This document shows positions 24,624 to 35,177 of a stretch of DNA of 64,000 nt, one piece after another. A program made the position numbers and the translations under genes. The notes below the pieces were generated by a model that saw only the letters and a program-made list of their open reading frames with translations, made no database searches and was not told the DNA's origin. This DNA is from Turnera subulata. Lineage: Eukaryota > Streptophyta > Magnoliopsida > Malpighiales > Passifloraceae. Every line of letters begins with the position of its first letter. Within the stretch, counting starts at the first letter, position 1. Where the stretch lies: contig JAKUCV010001120.1 of assembly GCA_028386065.3 (NCBI GenBank), positions 16,875 to 80,874 on the forward strand, read 5' to 3'.

Positions 24624-26560
24624 GGTGGGTGTGCGGTTTGTCGTTTTGAGTTGATTCGGCTTGCGTTTCTTGTTTCGTTTCGGTCTTTAGATACTATCTG
24701 TGGAAGTTGTGTCGATTCTGGAGAAGATGTGGATTTTACAGAAGAATCTTTTTGCTGGCATGGTTGAAATATGACCACGTAAACATAGAAAACGACGCCG
24801 TGGCACATGGAAAAAAACGTATCGCCCTATCTATTTCATATGGGCCGTTGCTCAAAAGATTTTTTTCTTTCCCCCATATGGTTCATTTGCTGAAGATTTG
24901 AAGAAAACGCCTTGCATTCGTTAGGTTTAGGGTCTAGAAGCCTTTTTTTTTTTTTTTCCTTTTCGTGTGATTGAACCAATTTTATTTGAATTATTTCTTT
25001 AGACTTAGTTCTTACAATTAATGGTTCACCATATTAGTTTTATTAAGGAGCTCATTATTATATTATCATTCATTATTGCCATGGTCTTTAATAATCGGGG
25101 ATTGTACTACTTCCAATCATTATCATTCATAATTTTGTACACCTAGTTTTTTCTCCCTCAGGCAGGGGTAAACACATTGAATATAGTAGATACGAAGGAA
25201 TGAAGGATGGATGTAAAGAATATGAAATCTTCATTCCATATCCATTTGTCTATAAATAAATATATATATATATATATATATAGATATTGTATATAGAAAT
25301 GCATTAGAAAAAGAACAGATTGTTTGTGTTTTTCCAGATGTTAATGTATTGATTATAAGAGTCCATATAAAAACTTTAACATCTCTAATGCAATTCAATA
25401 GCATAAAACTTATTGCAGAAATTCCCCAAAAAAATACCCACCATAAATTTTGAATAATGGGAGACGTTTGTTATCCCATAGCGGCACGAAAATAATACGA
25501 GGGCTAAAAAAAATGTTTCTTAACAAAGTCCATCAAAGGAAAATGCCTAATGGATTCCCGGAATGGATGGGCCAGTTGCCTATCAGCCCGTGGGTGGGAT
25601 CACCATGATTCATAACTCAAAAATTAGAAATCAATCCATAGTTTAGTATCTTTTTTTCGTATTCAAACAAAAAAAAAACTTCAATCTTTCTTCTTCTTTT
25701 TTGGTATGATCAATCTTTCTTCTTCTAATCCATACCTTTTTTTTCTTTTTTATTCTTCTATCGTTTTATCTATGATTCAGGGATTGATTCCATAGAGTAT
25801 GGAAGATGTTTTGAAAAATTTCAAAATGAAAAAAAAAAAAATCTTACATCATGAGGAGGAAAAATAGACACATAACGAGAGAGACAAACTGGGTCGCTGG
25901 TGAAAAGTACAGAACATATACTTCTTTTTTTTTTCTGAAAGATGAAGAACAGAACATATACATTAGGTTAAAGAGAAAGGTACAAATTAAATATATTTAG
26001 TATGAAAGTACAGTAAAATTGCACAGGGACATCGCCTCGCCTACCATACTCATGTGATGTGGCAGAAACTTTACTCTTTGTCTGGCATCTTCAATGCAAA
26101 ATACCTGTAATATTTGCAGAGAATTCACTTCAAGTGCATGGCTTATCTTCTACAGTGGCGAGGACGTGAGGGTATAGAGACTGGGTGCATTATGAGACTG
26201 AAGAAGTATCATAAATTGAAAGCTTAAAGTTGGGCCATTTTGGGTCCCCAAGCCAGACTGGTTGGGCTGGGATGGTGACAGACACCACTTAAAGACAAAG
26301 CACAGAGTTTGGCCCTTTGTATTTGTGCCTTTACTTGTTTTGGGATTAATATCTATCCCTTATCTTAACGTGACCGTTTTCTTTCCTTTATAAAATCACT
26401 GTTATAAAAACGTGAATATGTGGATGTCACTATTACCCCACCTATCCAGATATTTCTTCTTTATATATATGTATATAATTATCAAGTGAAGTGGGAGAAA
26501 AAAGACGCAGCTCTTACTCATCTTCTCTTCCTCTCTTCTCTATTTCCTTCTCCTATTTTC
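24624..26560. other. Intergenic; DUF538 promoter side and simple repeats
   Basis: The part next to 24623 should contain the DUF538 promoter. Further right are a poly-T run (about 24943-24958), a (TA)11 microsatellite (25261-25282) and more poly-A/T. No gene seen. Confidence 0.5.
25261..25282. repeat. (TA)11 microsatellite
   Basis: Eleven uninterrupted TA units. Confidence 0.95.
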
Positions 26561-26689
26561 TGCATTAAACCTAGCATCAATTACACAAATTCATAACACG
26601 TTATCAGTCACGATCTCTATCCAAAACTGAGCAGAAAAACACAAACCGAAACAAACACAGTTGGCCACCCTTGAGTTACTGTTCAAGGC

Positions 26690-27290
26690 GAACGGATTGG
26701 TGCCGATTCTCGCGTCACCGCCACCACCACGGCCCTCCACTCGTCGTCGCCGACCGACCGACCGCCGTCTTCCCCGCTCCCATCCGCCGCCGGACGCGCC
26801 GCCAGGAGACGAAAACCCGGCGGCGACGCCCGGCAACCCGAAAGACCCAAACGGGTCTGCCACCTCCGCCTGGGTCTTCCTTTTTGCCTAGCTTTCCTCC
26901 GCCTCCAGCGACGCCCAGCCGTCGCCCACGCCTCCTGCCGGCCTCGCCTAGTCGCCCCCGTCGCCCGTCTTGCCGATCTATCCCGCGCCGACGACCGACC
27001 CGACGGGTGTTGCAGACCAGCCGACGAGCTCTCGCCTTTTCCCACCGCCATTCCGTGTCGTCGCGCCGCTGCAGTGCTCGCGACCTCCTCCCACGACCGT
27101 CCTTCCATCTGTCTCGCCGCCATCACCATGGAAACTTGCGGGTTGAGCTCGACCCGGGTTGCAGACCCGTTTTAGCGGACGGGTCACGACCTAGGTTGAA
27201 GATGACCCGTCGGTTGACGAGTCTGACCCGGATGGGTCGGGCCAACCCGGCGGGTCGCGGGCCTGGATTCGTCTGGGCCTGAATTTTCGT
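26690..27290. other. GC-rich leader block of the decayed Copia element
   Basis: About 600 bp of GC-rich, CCG/CGCC-rich sequence in otherwise AT-rich DNA. Several overlapping open frames exist on both strands (up to 203 codons), all giving Arg/Pro-rich low-complexity products, as expected from composition. It lies between the primer-binding region and the Gag/protease area, where related plant elements often have such blocks. A captured host fragment cannot be excluded. Not called as a gene. Confidence 0.5.
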
Positions 27291-27649
27291 CCTGGGCTTG
27301 CACAGTGCACAAACCTGGGCCGGTACTATTTCGGCCCAACCCAGCAAAAAAAAAACTAGGCTGATACTGTTCACAAAAAAACAGAAGAGAAAAAAAAGAG
27401 AAGAGAAAAAAAAAGGAAGAGAAGAAAGAAAAAGAGAGAAAAAGAAAAAAAATGAAGAAAAGGGGAGAGGACGGAAATATATATACCGGAATAGTAACCA
27501 GATATTAATATGCTATATATTATATATTATTGCTGAAAGATTTATCGAGTAAGCATATTTTATATTTTTATTTAATTTCCGATTGAGCTATTAAAAGGCC
27601 CACTGCATTTATTTTTTTTTGTTTCTAATTTTATGTTTTGTTTTGGGCT

Positions 27650-28220
27650 CGTACAAGGCCCATCAATTTTAATTTTCTGTCATTTTTTAAAATTAGGGTA
27701 ATTAATAAAAGGCCCCTGATTTTTTTTATTTTAATTCAGTTTTTTTTATTTATGTTACTTGAATGGGCGACCCTCAAAATTTCCGGAAGAAATTTGAATA
27801 TGGGCATTAAATGATGAAATGCATAATAGTCTTGAAGACTAAATGAAAGAGCCCAGCAGACTCAATAAAAGAAAAATGCAGCAAAGACCTGAAGACTTAC
27901 TGCCAAAAGGCCCATTGTATTTAATTTTTTGTCATTTATTTTAATTGGCTAATTTATGTAAGGCCCATTACTTTTAATTTTTCGGTTATTTAATTCTTCA
28001 TTGGGCTAATTAACGAAAGGCCCATGTTTATTTCAGTCTTTAATTTTATTTAAATTATGTTATTCGAGACCCTTATAATTTCCAGAAGAAATTTATTATG
28101 GATATCAAATGCGAATAATAATTTACATGATAATAGTCTGGAAGATTAAATATAAGAGTCCAGCAGACTCAATAAAGGACAATACAACGAAGACTCGAAG
28201 TTTTTCCGTTCAAAAGATGC
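27650..28220. repeat. Diverged direct duplication, about 250-300 bp unit
   Basis: Two related units in tandem. Shared landmarks are AAGGCCCAT...TTTAATTTT...GTCATTT, then AATTTCC(G/A)GAAGAAATTT at 27777 and 28077, then CCAGCAGACTCAATAAA at about 27855 and 28161. The units differ by many substitutions and small indels, so the duplication is old. It lies inside the decayed Copia element. Confidence 0.7.
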
Positions 28221-28872
28221 TGAAGATCCTTCAAAAGGAAAATCGAAAATAAAAACTATTACCACCAGAAGATGGAAATTATATGTCCACCAGAAGGTGG
28301 ATATTATACTTGCTTACCATGAAGGAGCAATTTATTTTATATTCAATTTATTTTATGTTCAGTTTAAATTATTTCGCATTGCAATTTATTTTATTTACTT
28401 TTCAGTACTTAATAATTGTTTCTACAATAATGCCTCAAGCATTAGTCTCGAAGACAATGCAAAAAAATTGACATCCACAGGGGGAGAATTATATGTGTGG
28501 ATTGTGGATGTCAATATAACATATTTTGACATCTCGAAATGAGAAAAAGATTAACACGCTGCAGAAGAGCATAAAACCGAATATGTTCCTGAAGAACGCA
28601 TGTTTTAAATATGATCTAGAAGATCGTATATTTACGCTCTGAAAGAGCATATACTCTTGAAGAGTACAGACACCCCTAGTAATAAAATGAATTATTATGG
28701 ATCCCGATGAATTAGCTTTGGTCTATTCCCTGAAGTGAATAAGATTGTATAATTATTTGTGCATGTAAGCGTAAAAGAGATAATAAATGGAAAAGGCTCA
28801 AAGTAAACATGCATATTATTATTGCATAAACGGATACATAACTAGAGAACATTCAAAGAAGAATGGTTCTCA

Positions 28873-28937
28873 TACATATGTTTAAACAGTAATCTATCTG
28901 TTGGNTACATATGTTTAAACAGTAATCTATCTGTTGG
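28873..28937. repeat. Single N between two exact 32-bp copies (assembly scar)
   Basis: Positions 28873-28904 and 28906-28937 are identical 32-bp segments, starting TACATATGTTTAAACAG, and are separated by one ambiguous base at 28905. This is what two contig ends with an unmerged overlap look like. The simplest reading is that one copy is artificial. Confidence 0.85.
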
Positions 28938-29679
28938 GTTCAACATTAACCCTGAAACTCTGAGCCTCACCATTAATGTTGACCCTAACACTGTCGTTCC
29001 AGGAGAACCACATACCACCCATGTTGTTTTCTCCAGGTATCTCAAACCGATTCGTTGGAGGAAAACGAAGTGGAATCACACCATGATTCTCTCCTGCTTG
29101 CCAAAAAGTCTCAGTAATCAGTACCATGTTAGGCTTATACTGATTCTTCAGATCCCTTAAGGTACGCACAAAGTCTTGGGACCTTCTTGCTATCCCCCTG
29201 CAATTCCACAGTAAAAATCGTACCTTAGGCCATGTAGGTGGTAACCCAGTCACCCTTGGGACGCTCCGAGCCATCATGGAAACCTGATAATAACTGCTTT
29301 GATTTAAAATTTGACATGAAGGCTCTAGCTGAAAATCCTGCAGTCTATTAGATATGAAAAACATAATAGAATTAGCCGAGCCATAAAAGGAAGCCCTCAG
29401 ATTGCTTTGGTCCTCTAGGAAGAATGTTTCTTCCATAGGAGTTACAAAGAACCTAGATGAATATAGTTCATCAACAAACACTAAACGAGGAATTCTCGCC
29501 AGATAATTCGGTAATTCCTCTTGCTGCTCGTTCACCATACTATAAGCTAACCTATTTCTTCTTCCTAGAGAGGCACCCTCAACAAAGAAAACAGTAGCTG
29601 GGGAAGGCATTTTTTTGTCTTGTTGATTTTTCTTAGTTTTTCTGAATCTACATGTTTTAACACATATTTCTGCCCTCAT
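28927..29679 (-). pseudogene. LINE-like fragment with APE-type endonuclease start
   Basis: 250-codon frame on the minus strand. Residues about 152-250 match the beginning of the apurinic-type endonuclease domain of plant LINE ORF2: RFLLWNCRG at 154-162 with catalytic Asn159, then VLITET at 186-191 with Glu190, then a GGMWFSWND segment. The domain stops short of its histidine/aspartate motifs and no RT follows. The first 150 residues are not recognised; an in-frame Met at residue 24 is an alternative start. Upstream (minus) there is a TATAAATGAGG stretch. The frame ends at the assembly scar near 28905, so truncation could be partly artificial. It sits inside the decayed Copia element. Confidence 0.65.
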
Positions 29680-32510
29680 TTATAGCCTGAGCTTAGACAG
29701 CCACGTGTCAGTATTTCAAATGTGGACCCTCTCACTTATCTCCGAAAAGATCCTGAAGATTTTTCGGTTTTTCAGAAAACTCCAAAGTTTCTTTCGGAAA
29801 AGTTTGCTCAATAATTCTGATCTATTCCGACATGAGTGGCAGGTATAAGCCTAATATTGGCACAAATATTGCAGCCTGAAGCTAGCAATTTAAGTTATTA
29901 GACTTACCATATCCAGCCAGAAGCTGAAATGCTCTAGCCTGAAGCTAGCAATTTTAAGTGTTTAAATACATAAGTTTATACAGCCTGAAGCTGAGACCAA
30001 CTAGAAATTGGCTGATAGATATGTAATTTATAGCTAGTATGCACCAGCCAGAAGCTGGTAAATAATTTTTCTAAGTTATCCAGCATGAAGCTGGCACTAA
30101 CTTGAAGTTGGTACATGGACTTATTGTTTGGCATGACCAGTTGGGCCATCCCGGGTCAATAATGATGCACGAAATTTATTGGATCATTCATTGAAAAACC
30201 AGAAGTTTTACAATCAATGAATTTCTATGAGTTTGTTTGCTCATAAAGTTATTATACGGCCTTCCTAAGATGAGAATGGCCTAGTATCACCAGCAAGTTT
30301 GAGAATAGTTCAGGGACATAAACGCGGACTGATAAATCCGCGGTGTTAACCATCTAGGTAATTTTTACGATGCATCGACTGGATGGTCTATTGTGTGACG
30401 CAAGTTGGCATTGTGCGCACTTATTTTGATGATTAAGCCACTTGCGGGTACATACCCCTACTTGTATTATTAGACTGTATGTCTAGATAATGCTTGTATA
30501 TTTCTTCAATGGATAATGTATATCATTGGAAATAAACCCAAACAGATCTGGGGGAACATTGACAATTGATTGCAGGACCATTGATGAAATATTACTACTT
30601 GAGAAAAATGGTATTTTATATACAGCAACACTTGAGTGCATCAAGCCAATATGAAAAGATCTCCCCACTTAATTGATTAATGGTCACATATTTAGTTCTT
30701 TCCCATCTTCGGACCATTGGTTATTCAGTATATAATGCTCCACCACAGGGTTGTGAAATGGTCTCTTAAAGAAGAATGGGAATCTACGTTGGGTATGTAT
30801 CTCCATAGATTACAAAAGTAAACGTATGACAGGAGATTGGAGATTTATTTATAGTAAGATTTGCTTATTAATTGATGTTTTACCCAACATCAGGGGGAGA
30901 GAATAAGCAGCTGGATCAAGAGATTATTGAAATTGAAATGATTTATCAATGCCTAGTTTTGATCCTTGAATAAATTAATATGAACTTGAAGTTCAAAAGA
31001 TGATTCATTTGCAAAAGATTAGTAAGTCATTTGCCAGACATATTTATTTGAAAAATGTGACCATATACCAGCTGCAAATGCTCCTGTTTAGATTGATGTT
31101 CCTGAAAAACAATATAAGTATGCAAATGAATCTATAGATTATACTCGGTTCCAAAAAGAAAAGAAATTCTCGATAGAGAAAAAGGAGCAAAGTGATAAGA
31201 TGGCCCCAATAAGGAAATAAGGCCTCTAGTAGAGGTTTGAATTAAAAGTCCTCAAGAAGAGGAAAATCCTCCAGAAGAGGTTTTCTGACACAAATTGATA
31301 AAGTTCCAGAAGTAACTCAGGTACCTAAAATAAAAGAGTATGATGAGATCTCAATTACAGTGTCAGGAATAAGATGGAACCGACGTGAAAATAACCGTCG
31401 ACGGAATACTTGTTTTATTTATAATATAGCGCTAAATAAAAATGAGGATCATGAACCTACATTGGCGAATGTAGGCGCTGTATGATTGGCCAAAGTAGAG
31501 AAATACGTTTAAGGCTGTGTTAGACTCGCTTGAAGCGAGAAATTTCTGGACCTGTAGTCCGTACACAAGATGGTGTAAAATTCAATTGGTCATAAAATGG
31601 GTATTTGTGCGGAAAAGAATATGAGAGATAAAGTACGGTTCTGTTGCACAAGGTTTTACCCGAACAACCTGGTAATTAATTATGAGGAGATATACTCTCT
31701 TGTGGTGGATGCAATTACTTTTGATAAGTCTGGCAGGTATTAGAAATGCATCTAATGAATGTTATTACAGCCTATTATTACGGATCTATAAGTCATGATA
31801 TATACATGAAGATCCCTGAAGGATCCAAGTTGCCTAAAACAACTAATTCCCGGGAAATTACAAAATAGAACTGAATTGATCTATATATAATTTAAATCAT
31901 TTTGAGTATGGATAAACTTATGATTGGAACTCCCGAAGAAGCTTCCAAATACCGTGCTATTAGATTGGTCCTGGAGTACCCTGGTTGAAGTGCAATATGC
32001 ATTGCTAAGAAAATAAAGCCTGAAGCTTTTGACTTAAGCATATTGACGAGATATGAATTTGCTCATATCTTCGGGGTATAAAAAATGTGGTGTCATGTTA
32101 ATCCTGTAAGCCCGAAGAAAGAAGAGTTGGTTCTTGCAGATGCCGATCCCCTACTTGATCCACAAAAAGCATAGCCGGACATCTGCCACAACGTTACACA
32201 TGAAATTATTGCATCATTGGGACTACAAAAAGCGAAAGGGCAAGATAGATGCTCCAACAACAAAATTATAAAGATAATGCTACCTACACTGCCTAGTTAA
32301 AGTAATGATGTATCAAAAGTGATCAGACAAGGCACACATCACCAGAAGTTGACAAGATGATTATTGGCATGCAACGACATCAAGAGAGGCCAAAATGAGG
32401 GGGAGTAGAATACGCACTGCACTCTTTTTTCCTTCACCAAGTTTTTATCCCACTGGGTTTTTCTTAGTAAGGTTTTTAATGAGGCAGTTTTCCAAAGCAT
32501 ATTCTACCCA

Positions 32511-33129
32511 ACACACAATGACATCCAACCCAGCCTAAGGCTTGAAAGCAACTGATCTTCCATAAATCTAGCTGATCTTCAAATCATGAATGACTTAGTT
32601 CCTCGGGGTTTAATTAACACTCCTGTTAGGTTTAATTCTACCATCGTTAATTTGGCTGGCTGGGGAGTTTATCTCAACCTAAACTTTTTTTCTATCCAAA
32701 AAATATTCTTCGAATTAACAACCGTTTTAAACTGGGATATATATATCATGTTTGGTTTGTTCTGCGTGGATCTCAGCTTCTATGCAATAAAAGAAATTTG
32801 CATGTTATGTACAGATAAGTTCCGGTAAGCATCACATCAATTTGCACATATAGACCCGACATGGGCCTTGTTTATTTGCTGTTTGATTTGCTACAAGTTT
32901 GGCGCTATAGTTTTTCTTTTCGGCCGCTACCTAACAATTTGCTATAGAGACCTCCTCGGTTATGAGTTATGACATATGACCAATAACATCGTAAATCCAA
33001 AAGATTTAAGTAGCGCATAAATTTTAATTAAGTAGGGAATACTGACCCTTTGATGATGACAAAAAAAGATAAACATACATGGTTTGAGTTTTCAATTTTA
33101 CGTTTATATATTCATGGCATAGGTAAAGA
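32511..33129. other. Intergenic, no gene recognised
   Basis: AT-rich sequence after the decayed Copia element. An 80-codon frame at 32586-32828 has no recognisable domain. Confidence 0.45.
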
Positions 33130-33137
33130 AACCCATG

Positions 33138-33405
33138 CAGGGGCGGATCTAGAAGAAAATTTTAGGGGGGGCCAAAATGTATTATTTTTAGATTAATAAG
33201 GACTGAATTGTATCATATGTGTGAAAATGAAAAAAATAAAAAAACAAGGTCCTTGCCAAGACTCGAGCCCGGCCAATTATTTGGAATGCGAAAGAGCCAA
33301 CCACTAAACTATCTAATATTTTATGACCAATTATTACCATATATAGAGAAAATCAAATTCTAAGGCGGACCTGAGCCACCCTTGCTCCCCCTATATCCGC
33401 CCCTG
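33138..33405. mobile_element. hAT-type MITE with 8-bp target duplication
   Basis: 268-bp non-coding element with terminal inverted repeats CAGGGGCGGAT / ATCCGCCCCTG. It is flanked by a perfect 8-bp duplication AACCCATG at 33130-33137 and 33406-33413. The TIR sequence and duplication length fit hAT-superfamily MITEs. Inside, on the minus strand at about 33250-33312, there is a tRNA-like stretch with an A-box-like TAGTTTAGTGGTTGG and a B-box-like GGCTCGAGTC. Confidence 0.92.
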
Positions 33406-33413
33406 AACCCATG

Positions 33414-34285
33414 TTGTCAGGCCGAAAAACTATTATGCATACTGTATATTTCCCTCTTCTTAGGGGAATAGATTTCTCTATTTTCTTCAAATCTTTTTTT
33501 TAATGAAAAAAATCTTCATTTTTTTCCTTAAATCTTAATTACTTGGTAATATAAGTGTATGCCACTTGGTAGTAATGAGCACCATAGAATTTGCTAATCT
33601 GGATTTTAAATTTCAATAGTGCACAGGGCATATACTACTATAACTTTAGACAAAATTAACGCTAAAACCAACAGTGTAGTCCGAAACACTATATGATAGT
33701 AGTATCATTTTCCATCGGCAAGACAATTCCTTAATTATGCGTCCCTGTTGGTGTGACTAAGGAAAGTCACTTGATGTTATGGATACACAAAGGTTTGTAC
33801 TTGAATCATAATTAAGATTCCCCTCAGCTTAAGAATTTATAGGAACATCGATTTTATTAAATATGTAACATGCAGAGTCTTTGGTGTAAGTTGCAATGCA
33901 AGTGACCCAATTAACTTTAAATTTGGAAAATGTGACATATACTGGGTGGTAGTAGTAACTAATAACTATTCTATTGATTGGATTTGGATCTGTAAGCTGG
34001 ATCCGTGACAAACTTTAATTAAGTATACAATCATTTCACAGTTTACAATAGCTAGCTACGAAGCCGCAGATTCCAGTGTCTCTGCATTGGAGGACATGAG
34101 ATGGAAAATTCTTGACTTGCGAGTATCATACAAATAGTTTAATTACATTCATAAAGCTTATATTATATATATTGCCATGCCACAAGGTACATTTGCTTTT
34201 CTTTTTTACCTTGACGATATACATTCATTCTTGGTCTTTGTAAGTCGGGCTTGTAGAGAGGAACAAAACATATGTGCATCAATCC
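33414..34285. other. Intergenic; 3' flank of the HMA-domain gene
   Basis: AT-rich. The 3' UTR of the HMA gene should lie just below 34286. Nothing else recognised. Confidence 0.45.
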
Positions 34286-35177
34286 TCACAATGGAGAATT
34301 CCAAAGCTCAGCATTTTTGACCTTAGAAACACTCTCAAGCACCTCCCAAGGAATTATGTCCCCAATTACGACTACCATCTTGCTTTCCAGGTCTACTTTG
34401 TACGATGTCACTCCTGTTCATAAGAGAAGTCATGAGAATTATTATGTTTTGGGAGGTTCTACATTTGCAATTCTGAATCTGGAACATACAGCACCTAGCT
34501 TAGCTAGCATACTTGCAAAATCCCAACACTATGTCTTCATGGAGAGACATATCCTATTCTATTTATGTCACAACTTTTGTAAACCATAATTAGCAAATTA
34601 ATATGGAAAGGAATAATTTTCCCAATAGACTGATCTGTATCTGAAACAGTTTAACCCTCCAACAGATGTGTAGACAAAAGGAAGAAACAAGTAAAGGCTA
34701 TATAAATTCATGTACCTTCCAACTTGGAAACATGTTTCTCAACCTTTCTTGCACAGCCAAGACAGTGCATGGACACCCTTAGTATCACCATCTACACATA
34801 TGCATCAACACAGGAAAAAAAAACTAGTTACATGTATAGCTCAAGCATAACTTGCAGATCACCGAGCTATATCTATACATGTATGTAGTCAAGTTTGCTT
34901 AATATGTTGCATTAACAAGAAATCAGTTCCATGATATAGGAGTTCAGAAAAAAAAAAAAAAAAAACTCACCTTGGGCTTCAATTGGAAGGCCAACGTTTG
35001 CTTGCCAGAAACAAGATCTTTCAATCTCATCTCCTGGCCTCTGTCACTTGGTATCAAAGATGTTTTCTCAAACTCATCTTCTTGACTGTCCAATACACTA
35101 GTACAGAAACAAGAGCAGCTTGAACCTGGAGCAAGATAAAGACAGTCTAACACCTTGCCAAAACTGAGCTTACCCAT
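34286..35177 (-). CDS. Small heavy-metal-associated (HMA) domain protein
   Basis: Three coding exons, 34971-35177, 34716-34791 and 34286-34413, join in phase to 136 aa. The C-terminal half is an HMA/ATX1-like ferredoxin-fold domain that binds metals such as copper. The motif MHCLGCARK carries both cysteines and the downstream lysine, followed by VTSYKVDLESKMVVVIGD and the family end VLESVSKVKNAELW. This tail is typical of the SODIUM POTASSIUM ROOT DEFECTIVE (NAKR)-like group. The N-terminal 60 residues have a Cys/Ser-rich patch (SSCSCFC). The start at 35177 gives MGKLSFGKVLDC. The frame is open further up but has no ATG before a stop, so this start is preferred. By position it is probably the counterpart of Arabidopsis At3g24450 (from memory). 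Its exact substrate is unknown. Confidence 0.92.

Larger units (their letters stand above)
26560..32510 (+). mobile_element. Old, decayed Ty1/Copia element (plus strand), interrupted
   Basis: Fragments in Copia order on the plus strand. About 26460-26600 has a TATA-like run, a CT-rich leader and the segment TTCATAACACGTTATCAG, which I know from the LTR/primer-binding junction of many plant Copia elements. About 30123-30230 reads as a GAG-pre-integrase remnant (VWHDQLGHPGSIMMHEIY). About 30885-31130 corresponds to the integrase tail, and 31490-31860 to RT (KWVFVRKR, VAQGFT, DIYMKIPEGSKLP). About 32130-32190 matches RNase H. About 32395-32500 holds GGGGGAG and the TTTTTATCCCACTGGGTTTTTC-type 3' end. 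Many stops and frameshifts are present. No matching 3' LTR was found, so the ends are uncertain. A LINE-like piece is inserted at about 28840-29700. Confidence 0.75.

Noticed and set aside
26683..27282. Open frames of 148-203 codons on both strands in the GC-rich block
   Set aside because: The products are Arg/Pro-rich low-complexity in several overlapping frames, as composition alone predicts, and the block lies inside a decayed retroelement.
33250..33312. tRNA gene on the minus strand
   Set aside because: A- and B-box-like motifs are present, but no complete cloverleaf with acceptor pairing could be read, and the segment is internal to a MITE.
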